This document shows, piece after piece, positions 26,085 to 35,306 of a DNA stretch of 64,000 bases (the first letter of the stretch is position 1; each line of letters begins with the position of its first letter). The notes beneath the pieces are model-generated. The model made no database searches, was not told the DNA's origin, and saw only the letters and a list, made by a program, of their open reading frames with translations. The translations under genes and the position numbers were made by a program. Source of the DNA: Pseudobdellovibrionaceae bacterium (lineage in GTDB: Bacteria; Bdellovibrionota; Bdellovibrionia; Bdellovibrionales; Bdellovibrionaceae); assembly GCA_016719575.1 (NCBI GenBank), contig JADJYV010000013.1, positions 1,488,001 to 1,552,000 on the forward strand. Reading direction: 5' to 3'.

Positions 26085-27473
26085 TCAGCGTGCCAGAACC
26101 TGCAGAGTCTTCCAAGCCTTCAGGTAGCTAAAGGCTTGGTAAACCTGGTAGTCATTTTTAAACAGCTTCTCACGCGGGGATAAGTTCTCGTCTTTTTTGT
26201 TCCCAACTTCCTTCCACCAAGCAAGAGCGTTATTCGTCTCTTTCGGCGTTAAATCCAACTTCTTTTGAGCTTTTTCCGTGTCTTTCTCTCTATCGCCGCG
26301 CAAGTGTCCAGCAATATCTTTTTCTCGAGTGATTTTTGACTTTAAAACCGACTTAGCGAACGCCTCTGGATCGACATCTTCAATTTCGATATCAGGCCGA
26401 ATCCCCTCAGCCTGAATACTAATACCATTCGGAGTATAATAACGCGCAACCGTCAGCTTTAAACCACTTCCATCGCCAAGTTTGACTACTGATTGAACAG
26501 AGCCCTTACCAAATGTTCTTTGGCCCACGATGAGGGCTCTCTTATTGTCTTGCAATGCTCCTGAGACAATTTCGCTCGCGGAGGCTGTGTACTCATTAAC
26601 TAAAATGATCAAAGGAAAATCAGTATACTTCCCCTTTTTAGTGGCACTAGAAACTTCCTTTTCTTTTTTATTTCGACCAATCGTGCTGACAATGGCCCCT
26701 TCTTTCAAAAACATGTCACTCACCTTAACGGCCTGATCCAAGAGACCGCCAGGGTTGCGGCGCATGTCTATGATAAGACCATCTATTTTCTTATTGTTTT
26801 TTAGATGAGCTTCAATTGTCTTTTCGAGATCTTTAGATGTCTTTTCGATGAAGCTGGTAATTTTGATGTAACCATAAGCATCTCCTAAGTCGGTGTATTT
26901 TACCGACTTAATTTTTACACTTCCGCGAACAATTGTGATGTCCTTTGGCTCTTCTTCACTTTCGCGAACAATGCGAAGAATAACCTTGCTGCCAAGTTTT
27001 CCGCGCATAAGCTGTGAGGCTTCAACAAGGCTGAGCCCCTTCGTGCTGTGCCCGTCGACCGCGATAACCTTGTCGCCCGCCTTTATTCCGGCCTCCCAAG
27101 CAGGAGTGTCTTCGATCGGAGAAATAATTGTTAACACTCCATTTTGTACGGATATCTCAATTCCGAGACCCCCAAACTCTCCAGTCGTCTCCGTCTCGAA
27201 GTCCTTAAAAATTTCCGGTGACATAAAGTTGGTATGAGGATCAAGCTCCCTCAACATTCCTTTGATCGCCCCATAGATCAATTTTTTGGTGTCGACCTCT
27301 TCAACGTAGTACTGTTCGACGAGATTCAGAACTTTTGTAAAATTTTGTAAATCCGCATATCTTTCTTGGGCAAAGGCTCTTATTTGAAATCCTGATTCTG
27401 CCATAATAAACAGCGCCAAAATTAAAAGAAATGCGAGAATGATGGTTTTCCATCTGAGAACAAATGCCTTCAT
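26085..27473 (-). CDS. ctpA: Carboxy-terminal processing protease, S41 family (CtpA)
   Basis: About 462 residues from ATG 27473, which overlaps the envC stop (ATGA) and has AAAGGA eight bases upstream; a frame starting at 27494 adds seven residues. An N-terminal membrane anchor (TIILAFLLILALFIMAES) precedes a PDZ domain (FGGLGIEISVQNGVLTIISP). The S41 catalytic domain has the Ser in EYTASASEIVSGAL and the Lys in RTFGKGSVQ. Ctp proteases trim periplasmic proteins, including murein hydrolases. Its place behind envC suggests it controls wall-cutting enzymes at division. Confidence 0.92.
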   Translation of the reverse strand: MKAFVLRWKTIILAFLLILALFIMAESGFQIRAFAQERYADLQNFTKVLNLVEQYYVEEVDTKKLIYGAIKGMLRELDPHTNFMSPEIFKDFETETTGEFGGLGIEISVQNGVLTIISPIEDTPAWEAGIKAGDKVIAVDGHSTKGLSLVEASQLMRGKLGSKVILRIVRESEEEPKDITIVRGSVKIKSVKYTDLGDAYGYIKITSFIEKTSKDLEKTIEAHLKNNKKIDGLIIDMRRNPGGLLDQAVKVSDMFLKEGAIVSTIGRNKKEKEVSSATKKGKYTDFPLIILVNEYTASASEIVSGALQDNKRALIVGQRTFGKGSVQSVVKLGDGSGLKLTVARYYTPNGISIQAEGIRPDIEIEDVDPEAFAKSVLKSKITREKDIAGHLRGDREKDTEKAQKKLDLTPKETNNALAWWKEVGNKKDENLSPREKLFKNDYQVYQAFSYLKAWKTLQVLAR

Positions 27474-28588
27474 AGACTGAGTCCTTTCACCCATTCCATT
27501 GGATTGTAGGGTTCTGAAAAGTGTCGAACTTCGAAATAAAGTCCCTCTTGTTGTTCAAAACTGCTTCGTCCGCTACTCGCAATGACTTGAGATTGAGAAA
27601 CCTCTTGCCCCACTCCGACACGCACATCTGCATTGTTTCCATAGACAGTATAGTAATGATCACCATGATCGAGTATTAAAACTTTTCCTAGTCCGGGTAA
27701 GCTCCCCACAAATGAAACAACGCCGCCAAAAACGGCGTGAACGGGACTCCCGCGTGGTACTGCTATCAACAGCCCTTTATTGCTAAGCACGTAAGGTTGA
27801 TCTGCTTGCTTAACCAAGCCAAATTGATTCAAAACTAGACCTTGTACCGGACTTGGCAAAAAGCCCCTCTGCATTTCAAATGATGGCTTTAAAAGCATGT
27901 CCATAAGACCACTGTCTGCCAAATCGTAAGCGGGCGATTTGTTTTGGAGATCCTTAAGCTTTTCTAAGGTGAATACCTTTGTTTTTTTTAACTGCGCGAG
28001 AATTTTATTCTTTTGAACGACTTGTGACTGTAGCCTTTCCTCTTGAATTTTTAAGCTCTCTTCAACACTTTTAAGATTTGCTAGTTTTTGAGCAAGCTTT
28101 AGACGTCGAAACTCAAAGTCTTTGAGCGATTTTTGATAACCGACTATTAAATCGAAATCTCTCTGCGCTACCAGGCCGAGAATTTTTAAGTTTCGCTCAA
28201 GATCTGCAGAGCTTTTCGATGCGAATAAAAATCGTGCGAGCGTTGGACCGCCCAACATGTATATCGCCCGGAGTCTTTCTTTCAGTTGAGATTTTTGAAG
28301 ATCTGCTTGGGCTTTATTTTCTTCAATTTTTTTATTTAATCCTTCTATCTCTAGATCAATCATGTTTCTTTGTTCGGTCAAGCGGCCTTTATTGCCGACA
28401 AGTCGCTGCAAATTATTGTTAATTCCATAGAGTGCCGACAATACTTTCTTTTGCTTCAGGTCTTGCTGACTCAGCTGCTCTCTTACAACATTGATGTCAT
28501 TTTCAATTTTATTTGCGACTGGAGTCGGTGGGGGCTCTTGCGCCCACGAAAAGACCGCGACAAATAAGACCCTCACTAAAACAATCAT
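27470..28588 (-). CDS. envC: EnvC-like murein hydrolase activator (M23 fold)
   Basis: 372 residues. A signal peptide is followed by a long coiled coil over about 30-230 (NDINVVREQLSQQDLKQKK, EIEGLNKKIEENKAQ) and a C-terminal LytM/M23 domain (GGVVSFVGSLPGLGKVLILD to LYFEVRH). The first zinc ligand of active M23 enzymes appears absent, as in EnvC, which activates amidases and is not itself a hydrolase. It is translationally coupled on both sides, to ftsX and ctpA, and FtsEX is its known regulator in E. coli. Confidence 0.88.
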   Translation of the reverse strand: MIVLVRVLFVAVFSWAQEPPPTPVANKIENDINVVREQLSQQDLKQKKVLSALYGINNNLQRLVGNKGRLTEQRNMIDLEIEGLNKKIEENKAQADLQKSQLKERLRAIYMLGGPTLARFLFASKSSADLERNLKILGLVAQRDFDLIVGYQKSLKDFEFRRLKLAQKLANLKSVEESLKIQEERLQSQVVQKNKILAQLKKTKVFTLEKLKDLQNKSPAYDLADSGLMDMLLKPSFEMQRGFLPSPVQGLVLNQFGLVKQADQPYVLSNKGLLIAVPRGSPVHAVFGGVVSFVGSLPGLGKVLILDHGDHYYTVYGNNADVRVGVGQEVSQSQVIASSGRSSFEQQEGLYFEVRHFSEPYNPMEWVKGLSL

Positions 28589-29505
28589 AGACTTTTTGCC
28601 GCCCAGCCATCATTAATTTGACGAACACAAAGATACGATCCAATAGCGCCAAGTCCCGTTCCGATAGAGCAAAAAAAGATAATGACGAGCGTGTTGATAA
28701 AACTTAGGTGCCCACTTAATTGCAAAAATTGCAGCTGCTTTTCGAACATTCCCGTAATTCCAGAATACATGAGGTAAGAAATTGTCACTGCCAAAACCGA
28801 GGATAAAAAGCCGATCGACGCGCCTTCAACTAGAAATGGGAGGCGTATCATACTGGGCATTGCGCCAATCAGCTCTAAGACTTCGATTTCTTGTCGCCGC
28901 GATTGCACTGACGCTCGAATGACGTTGGAGAGCACAAAAAGAGCTGCTCCCAGGATAATAATTCCAATTGCCTCGCATGCACGCTGAAAATAGAAAATGA
29001 GTTGGCTGTATTTTTTTACCCAGTCCTGACCATAACTCACCTCTGACACGATTTCTTCTGACTTGAGTACACTAGCTAAGGCATCCAATATTTTTAGATG
29101 CTCCATTCCGGCTGTCGACTCGCTCAGAGAAATTTGCAAACTAGCTGGAATGAGGTTTAGAATGTCTCCATGTGTTAGCAAATCTGGAGCGTAGCTCGCC
29201 ATCTGACCACGAAACTCTTTGAGCGCCTCTTCTTTTGTTATGAGCTTAACTCGTCCAACATTTTTATTTTCTCGAATTTTCTCTTGCAGAAGCTGAACTT
29301 CAGAGGGCTCAGATTCTTCGTTTAAATAGACTGTCATTTGCAAGTCGTTGCCCCAAAGAGTCAAAATCTTTTGTAAATTTTGTGACAAAAGGAACGAGAT
29401 GATGACCACCAAATAGCAGGATGTCACCACCACTAAGGTCGAAAACTGTAGTGGCCAATTTTGTTTTAAACTGCTAAGGCGTTGCTCAAATACCGAACGA
29501 ATCAT
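28585..29505 (-). CDS. ftsX: Cell division protein FtsX
   Basis: 306 residues with four membrane segments, the first after a short N terminus (LVVVTSCYLVVIISFLLS) and three in the C-terminal half. The large extracytoplasmic loop is where FtsX binds EnvC-type activators. The block VLSNVIRASVQSRRQEIEVLELIGAMPSMI is typical of FtsX. With FtsE it forms an ABC-type machine that switches on wall hydrolysis at the septum. Start and stop overlap ftsE by one base and envC by four. Confidence 0.92.
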   Translation of the reverse strand: MIRSVFEQRLSSLKQNWPLQFSTLVVVTSCYLVVIISFLLSQNLQKILTLWGNDLQMTVYLNEESEPSEVQLLQEKIRENKNVGRVKLITKEEALKEFRGQMASYAPDLLTHGDILNLIPASLQISLSESTAGMEHLKILDALASVLKSEEIVSEVSYGQDWVKKYSQLIFYFQRACEAIGIIILGAALFVLSNVIRASVQSRRQEIEVLELIGAMPSMIRLPFLVEGASIGFLSSVLAVTISYLMYSGITGMFEKQLQFLQLSGHLSFINTLVIIFFCSIGTGLGAIGSYLCVRQINDGWAAKSL

Positions 29506-30164
29506 TATTGATCCCCTACTAATAAACCATCCTTAAGATCAACCCGTCTCTTTTTTCTGCGTCGAACCATTTCTTGATCGTGGGTAGCGACAAATACCGT
29601 CGTCCCTTGAGAGCATACGCGCTCTAGTAAGTCCATGATCTCTTCGCTCAGTTTTGGATCAAGATTTCCTGTGGGTTCATCGGCAATGAGAACACCCGGC
29701 TGATGAACAATTGCACGAGCAATGGCGGTGCGCTGCTGCTCTCCACCAGATACAAAATCCGGGAATTGGTCATATTTATGGGACAGACCAACCTGCTCGA
29801 GAACCTCCTGAACCCTCCGCTGAATTTGCTGTGACCGATCACCACGAATTTGAAGGGGCAGCGCAATGTTTTCGAAAATAGTTCGATCTTTTAACAGCCG
29901 AAAATCCTGAAAAACCACACCTATCTTGCGACGGTATTCTGCCACTTTATTTTCATTGAGTCGGCTAAGATCAATTCCTGCGACTTGAACTAAGCCAGAG
30001 GTCGCAACATCAAAAGCTGATATCATTTTAAACAGCGAAGTTTTGCCTGCCCCACTTGGGCCGGTCAAAAATACGAATTCCCCTTTGGCAATTTTTAAAT
30101 CAATATTTTTCAAAGCGTGAACAGGGCCAGGGTAGGTTTTGTAGACATGAGAAAATTCTATCAT
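29505..30164 (-). CDS. ftsE: Cell division ATP-binding protein FtsE
   Basis: 219 residues with a full ABC set: Walker A GPSGAGKTS at about 36, Q-loop VFQDFRLL, signature VSGGEQQRTAIARAI, Walker B VLIADEPTGNLD and H-loop ATHDQEM. The Q-loop context FQDFRLLKDRTIFENIALPL is the FtsE hallmark. It heads the ftsE-ftsX-envC-ctpA operon. Confidence 0.95.
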   Translation of the reverse strand: MIEFSHVYKTYPGPVHALKNIDLKIAKGEFVFLTGPSGAGKTSLFKMISAFDVATSGLVQVAGIDLSRLNENKVAEYRRKIGVVFQDFRLLKDRTIFENIALPLQIRGDRSQQIQRRVQEVLEQVGLSHKYDQFPDFVSGGEQQRTAIARAIVHQPGVLIADEPTGNLDPKLSEEIMDLLERVCSQGTTVFVATHDQEMVRRRKKRRVDLKDGLLVGDQ

Positions 30165-30235
30165 TCTCTCATTGTATGGAATCCAGCTCTTATTTCCTAG
30201 AACCCTTAAAATGAACTCGACCTAAGGCCGCTCAA

Positions 30236-30490
30236 CTAAGGCATTTTTCCAGCCATCAGAACATCCAAAATATCCGAATGCTGACGCTGAAGTGCGTTCT
30301 TAATTGATTCGCTCTCGCGAAGCGCTCCGGCCTGAAGTATGGCTTCGTAGGAGGTTTTAATCGTTTTGATGACGGCACCGTTGCAGAAAATTCTACTGAC
30401 AAGGAAGGGATTTCTTTTTCCCCAATCTTCCGTTTGCACGTGAAACTTCTGACCACGCACTGTTACATCTGAATTAAAACCCTTTTGCAT
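30236..30490 (-). CDS. Small conserved-looking hypothetical protein
   Basis: An 84-residue soluble protein. The N-terminal half is a short beta segment (SDVTVRGQKFHVQTEDWG), then SRIFCNGAVIKTIKTSYEAI, and the rest is a helix. I recall similar short proteins in delta-proteobacteria and relatives but no function. It lies between ftsE and mscL, facing away from mscL across a 53-base gap that must carry both promoters. Confidence 0.6.
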   Translation of the reverse strand: MQKGFNSDVTVRGQKFHVQTEDWGKRNPFLVSRIFCNGAVIKTIKTSYEAILQAGALRESESIKNALQRQHSDILDVLMAGKMP

Positions 30491-30543
30491 ATGGGAGACA
30501 ATCTAGCATATCATTCGATCAGAAATCAAAAGAGAGGTTAAAA

Positions 30544-30972
30544 ATGTGGTCCGAATTTAAAGCCTTTATCAGTCGCGGCAATGTTCTCGACCTCGCTGTC
30601 GGTATTATTATCGGTGCTGGTTTCGGTAAAATCGTCTCTTCTTTTGTTTCTGACGTTTTAATGCCGGTCGTCGGTTTGGGTTTAGGTAAAGTTGATTTTA
30701 CAAACCTGTTCGTCGCTCTAAACGGCGAAAGCTACGAAACCCTTGCCGAAGCAAAAAAGGCGGCGGCACCAACTCTCAACTACGGCGTTTTTTTAAACAG
30801 CATCATTGACTTTATTATATTAGGCTTTGCGATATTTCTAATCATTAAACTGGCTAGCAAAGTTCAAAAGGCCCCCGCGGCGCCCGCACCCACGACCAAA
30901 GACTGCCCTTTTTGTCTGTCTGCAATTCCAACTAAGGCGACTAAATGTGCTCACTGCGCTAGTTCGCTATGA
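30544..30972 (+). CDS. mscL: Large-conductance mechanosensitive channel MscL with zinc ribbon tail
   Basis: 142 residues. The N-terminal amphipathic helix and first membrane helix (FISRGNVLDLAVGIIIGAGFG, SFVSDVLMPVVGLGLG) and the second membrane helix (GVFLNSIIDFIILGFAIFLI) are clear. It opens under membrane tension to release solutes on osmotic downshock. The usual charged C-terminal helix is replaced, or followed, by an Ala/Pro linker and a CPFC...CAHC zinc-ribbon-like motif. AGAGG precedes the ATG. Confidence 0.95.
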   Translation: MWSEFKAFISRGNVLDLAVGIIIGAGFGKIVSSFVSDVLMPVVGLGLGKVDFTNLFVALNGESYETLAEAKKAAAPTLNYGVFLNSIIDFIILGFAIFLIIKLASKVQKAPAAPAPTTKDCPFCLSAIPTKATKCAHCASSL

Positions 30973-31106
30973 AAATGCACCCTGTTCTGTAGAGTTTGTC
31001 TTGTTCGAACCCGCGACCTACGTCGTATCCTTTTGAGACTCATTGAAATGTAGATGAATGTTGGAACCGGTATTGCTTATTATAAGTGGTATCCGGGAGG
31101 ACTCCT

Positions 31107-32561
31107 ATGACTTGGACTAGAGCGACGATATTCCATTCATTTGTGCAATACTTCTGCATATTTGCTTGTGTTTCTGTTTTGTTGCTGCACGGCGAAGATG
31201 CACTTGGAGCGAAAAGGTGTAGTAACGCCGACAGGAAGTATTGGGAAGAAAAATGTTTACGGAGTGAGGAAACTAGATCTGAGAATAGAGAGAAATGTAG
31301 AACTTTAGATGATGATTGCGGATCAGATTCAAACTCCAAACCAGACCCCTGCCAGAGTGCTTACGAAGAAGAACGGTCGACTCTCAGAGACGTCAATCGA
31401 AACTGTGGAGATGCCGGTCTCGGCTCAACATGCGCTAGCACTCTTGCGGCTTGTGATAAGGTTGCTGGTGACGAAGATTTTATTTCTGATAATGATTTTT
31501 TTAAGGCCCTAGGACAACAGTTTGGGATCAGCAATGGTGCTTCAAAATGTCCGAAATATTCCGGTCAGGGGTTCTTTGAAAGAAAAGACAAATACGAAAG
31601 ATCTTTGGATGATATCAATGACAAACTCGGAGATCTTAAAGAGAAAACAGCTGATCTCGAAAAGGATTTCAACGAAAACGTGCAAGAGATACAAAAAGAC
31701 CTGCAAGAAGCACAAGACGATTTAAAGAAAAAGCAACTCGAAATTAGTAAGGAACAGAGGGAGAGAGCTGCTGAGTCTGCCAAAACAACATCAGAAGTCG
31801 CTGCCGCCATCCGCAAAAAACTATCAGAAATTCTACAAATGCGCACCCAGATAAACGAAACCTACCGAAGCAAGAATTCAAACCTCATTGCCATGACTGA
31901 AAATGCCGCAAAACGCGCCTGCATGAAAAAGGTCAGGGAACTCAAAAAGGAATACGCCGATATCAAGGCTGGCAGCCTAAGTGCCGGCTTTGCCGCAGCC
32001 ACAAAAAAGAAAAAAGAACTCAATGATACTTTTAACGAGTGCATGTCGCAATTCGACACTCAGAGGGCGGCCTTGATTGCTCAATCTCAAGAAAAAGTTG
32101 AGGCTATCGAAATGCAAATCGCCAACAACCAATCTGATATTGATAACGCCGAACAACAACTCGCAAGTATGATTGCACAGGAACAACAAGCTAAAGCCGA
32201 CGAAACGACTGCAATGGCAAATGCAACTAACACGGTACAAGAAAAAATCACCCGCGGCCAAACAAAGCTGACAAGCCTAGCCAAAACCACCCAAGAAAAA
32301 GCTAACGCGCTCAAAGAAAAGGAAAAATACTATCAAAATAAGTCTAAACAAGTTTCTAATTCCCTAGCAAGCCTTGGGCCTGTACCAGCCGATGAAACCA
32401 GCACAACAAAATTGAGCCAAGTTCAAGGCTCTTTCGACACGTACTCAGAGGCGGTCGAGCGAAGGCTCGCACTTTGTCCCGACTCTAAGCCTCCAGCACT
32501 CTATGAACGGGTCAAGGGGGGCTCTCCTTCCCCTAAGTCCAAGGACAAAGCGAAGAAATAG
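31107..32561 (+). CDS. Secreted coiled-coil protein with Cys-rich N terminus
   Basis: About 484 residues from ATG 31107, preceded by GGGAGGA; a GTG at 31086 would extend it without benefit. A signal segment (FCIFACVSVLLLHGEDALG) leads to ~130 residues with many Cys (CSNADRKYWEEKC, CRTLDDDC, CQSAYEEE, CASTLAACDK). A long coiled coil follows over about 165-430 (LGDLKEKTADLEKDF, IEMQIANNQSDIDNAEQQL), then a Ser/Lys tail. I know no family. The layout suggests a rod-like envelope protein anchored by a disulfide-rich head. Confidence 0.65.
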   Translation: MTWTRATIFHSFVQYFCIFACVSVLLLHGEDALGAKRCSNADRKYWEEKCLRSEETRSENREKCRTLDDDCGSDSNSKPDPCQSAYEEERSTLRDVNRNCGDAGLGSTCASTLAACDKVAGDEDFISDNDFFKALGQQFGISNGASKCPKYSGQGFFERKDKYERSLDDINDKLGDLKEKTADLEKDFNENVQEIQKDLQEAQDDLKKKQLEISKEQRERAAESAKTTSEVAAAIRKKLSEILQMRTQINETYRSKNSNLIAMTENAAKRACMKKVRELKKEYADIKAGSLSAGFAAATKKKKELNDTFNECMSQFDTQRAALIAQSQEKVEAIEMQIANNQSDIDNAEQQLASMIAQEQQAKADETTAMANATNTVQEKITRGQTKLTSLAKTTQEKANALKEKEKYYQNKSKQVSNSLASLGPVPADETSTTKLSQVQGSFDTYSEAVERRLALCPDSKPPALYERVKGGSPSPKSKDKAKK

Positions 32562-32633
32562 CCATCCCAATCTACCCCTGCTAAACTAGCGACGAACATC
32601 TAAGAATCAAGTTTCTTTAAGGAGTCCGTCGCC

Positions 32634-35306
32634 GTGCTAAAAAAATTTGTTATTGCTGGGGTTTCACTAGTCATTTTAGCCGTTGGCGGTGCCTATTTTG
32701 CATTTTACTCGATTAAAGCAAGTTTGCCTAAGTTGATCACGGTCCAAGATTACGAACCACTTTTGGTTTCAGAAGTCTTTGATCGTGAAAATAAAAAAAT
32801 TGGCGAATTTTTTCGTGAACGACGCACGCTCGTGCCTTACGAAAAAATTCCGAAGAATCTTGTAAATTCCTTTTTGGCAGCCGAAGATGGCGAGTTTTTT
32901 CAGCACAAAGGCATCAACTATCAAGCCATTCTTCGTGCAACCTTTGCAAATATTCGAGCGGGAAGATCTGTACAAGGAGGATCGACAATAACTCAACAAG
33001 TAGCAAAAACTCTGCTGCTAACACCTGAGAAAACTCTGCTTCGCAAAGTACGAGAGGCCATGCTCGCTCAACAGATGGAAGAAAATTTGAAAAAAGAGGA
33101 GATTCTTTATCTATACCTTAACCAAATTTATTTTGGTCAGGGTGCCTATGGCGTTGAGGTCGCCGCCCAAACCTACTATCGCAAGTCTGTTGAAAAATTA
33201 ACTTTATCTGAAATGGCGATTTTGGCGGGACTTCCACAAGCTCCTAGCCGCTATTCTCCGGTTTCAAATCCACAAAGGGCAAAAGAACGCCAGGCATATG
33301 TGCTGCATAGAATGGCCGAGGTTGGATTCATAACAAAAGAAGAAGCCGAAGAGGCCGTCAAAGAACCCGTCAAAGTTTATGTTCGTGAGAATTATGAACA
33401 CTATGCACCTTTCTTTTTAGAAACCGTGCGCCAACAACTCGTCAATCAACTCGGCGAGGAGCAAGTTCTCGACAAGGGCCTGCGTGTTTTTACAAGTCTC
33501 GATATCGAAAAGCAAAAAGCAGCACAAGAGTCTATCGTCACTGGACTTAAAGAACTTGATAAGCGCCAAGGCTACAGGGGCCCCCTCAAACAGCTCTCAA
33601 CAAAAGAAGAGCTAGAGAAATTTTTGAGCGAAAGCAAAAAGAAATTAATTTCAGATTCTACGCCCGAGCGTATCATTATGCCTGATGGTAAGTTTGCAGA
33701 GATCATGCCCAAAATCAAAAACGACGTTAAGTCAAAATTGCCTAGCTATCTCAAGGCCGGGCTCTCTGCGGAAGCCCTTGTTGAAAAGGTGGACGACCAG
33801 GTCGGGCTTGTTTATGTCCGCGTAGGAGAAGCCCAAGGACTGATTGACCTTGCTACTATGTCCTGGGCCCGCAAACCAAATCCTGAGAAGAAATCTGAAT
33901 ACGATCCAATAAAAAAGCCCTCGGACGCCTTAAAGGCTGGGGACGTAATTCTCGTTAAAGTGGTTGGCGACACTTTTTCTTCTGCTCGACTGAGTGGTCT
34001 CGTAAAAAACAAAAAAACTCCTTTGCCCACCAATCTTCCGGATTTTAATAAATTTTTAGATCTTGAACTTGATCAAGAACCCGTTGTCGAAGGCTCACTC
34101 ATCTCATTTGACGAGCAGACCCAAGACGTTCTTGCTATGGTCGGGGGCTACAGTTTTGCTCGTAATGAGTTCAACCGTGCGCTTCAAGCCGCACGGCAAA
34201 CAGGATCTTCATTTAAAGCGCTCGTCTACGCGTCGGCATTAGATAAGGGATTTACCCCTGCCACTCCAATTATGGATGCCCCTGTCGTTTTTGAGGACGA
34301 AAATACCAAGGATAAGGATATTGAAGAGGGACAAGAGGAAGCAAAAGTTTGGAAGCCGTCTAATCATGGAAAAAGTTTTGGTGGCGAAATCACCTTCAGA
34401 AATGCGCTCGTAAAGTCTCTTAACATTCCTGCGGTCAAAGTGATCGAAGATGTCGGCGTTCCTTGGGCAACAGACTATGCCCGCCGTATGGGTGTCTTTA
34501 GTCCACTCAACCCAGATTTCACTTTGGTGCTTGGCTCAAGCAGCGTTACGCTCTATGAAATGACCAAAGTGTTCGGCCAATTCGGAAGGCTTGGTCAGCG
34601 CCTTCGTCCAATTATTATCCACAAAGTTGAAGACCACGATGGCCAGAAGATCTTAGATTCTGTTAGTCTGGATGTGCGTTTTAATAAAGAAATTTCAGAG
34701 ATAGATAAGTCCTTCGACGAGAGACGCGAGGCATACCTTGCAAAAGCCAAAACCATGACTGCCGAGCAACTTGCAGAAGATATGAAGAAACATCCCGATG
34801 CAAACTTCTTCTTTGATGACCCCGAACAAATTATGAGACCACAAACCGCCTATATAATGACGACACTTCTAAAAGGTGTCGTTGAAGACCCTAATGGGAC
34901 CGGCGGCCGCGCTAGATCTATTGGCCGCGAAGTCGCTGGAAAAACTGGTTCAACAAATGGCTATTATGACGCGTGGTTTATTGGCTATACACCACAAATC
35001 GTAACAGGTGTTTGGGTTGGCTTTGACAAAGAGCGAAGCATCGGGAAGGGAGAGGTTGGTGGACGCGCCGCTCTTCCGATCTGGGTTGAATATATGAAAG
35101 CTGCGCATACAGGACTTCCACAGATGACTTTCACTTCGCCAGAGGGTATCGTCTTCGCCAGTATCGATAGCGATACAGGAAAGCTTGCCTCTGCAAATAC
35201 AAAAAATTCAATCAGACAAGCTTTCTTAGAGGGTACAGAACCAACAGAGGCCTCTAATAAATCAGAAGAAGCCACTGACTTTTTGAAACAGGATTTATCG
35301 GAATGA
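32634..35306 (+). CDS. mrcA: Class A penicillin-binding protein (PBP1A-like)
   Basis: 890 residues from GTG 32634. A membrane anchor (VSLVILAVGGAYFAFYSI) is followed by a GT51 glycosyltransferase with EDGEFFQHKGIN and GGSTITQQVAK. The transpeptidase domain has SSFK (Ser in RQTGSSFKAL), KSLN and KTGSTNGYYDAWFIG. It polymerises and cross-links peptidoglycan. The linker between the two domains is long (about 270 residues) with an Asp/Lys-rich stretch. It heads an operon with uvrA and an ABC exporter through ATGA overlaps. Confidence 0.93.
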   Translation: MLKKFVIAGVSLVILAVGGAYFAFYSIKASLPKLITVQDYEPLLVSEVFDRENKKIGEFFRERRTLVPYEKIPKNLVNSFLAAEDGEFFQHKGINYQAILRATFANIRAGRSVQGGSTITQQVAKTLLLTPEKTLLRKVREAMLAQQMEENLKKEEILYLYLNQIYFGQGAYGVEVAAQTYYRKSVEKLTLSEMAILAGLPQAPSRYSPVSNPQRAKERQAYVLHRMAEVGFITKEEAEEAVKEPVKVYVRENYEHYAPFFLETVRQQLVNQLGEEQVLDKGLRVFTSLDIEKQKAAQESIVTGLKELDKRQGYRGPLKQLSTKEELEKFLSESKKKLISDSTPERIIMPDGKFAEIMPKIKNDVKSKLPSYLKAGLSAEALVEKVDDQVGLVYVRVGEAQGLIDLATMSWARKPNPEKKSEYDPIKKPSDALKAGDVILVKVVGDTFSSARLSGLVKNKKTPLPTNLPDFNKFLDLELDQEPVVEGSLISFDEQTQDVLAMVGGYSFARNEFNRALQAARQTGSSFKALVYASALDKGFTPATPIMDAPVVFEDENTKDKDIEEGQEEAKVWKPSNHGKSFGGEITFRNALVKSLNIPAVKVIEDVGVPWATDYARRMGVFSPLNPDFTLVLGSSSVTLYEMTKVFGQFGRLGQRLRPIIIHKVEDHDGQKILDSVSLDVRFNKEISEIDKSFDERREAYLAKAKTMTAEQLAEDMKKHPDANFFFDDPEQIMRPQTAYIMTTLLKGVVEDPNGTGGRARSIGREVAGKTGSTNGYYDAWFIGYTPQIVTGVWVGFDKERSIGKGEVGGRAALPIWVEYMKAAHTGLPQMTFTSPEGIVFASIDSDTGKLASANTKNSIRQAFLEGTEPTEASNKSEEATDFLKQDLSE

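Noticed and set aside
30995..31025. tRNA-like fragment (TTCGAACCCGCGACC)
   Set aside because: It resembles an antisense T arm, but the second half of the stem does not pair and there are no acceptor or anticodon arms.
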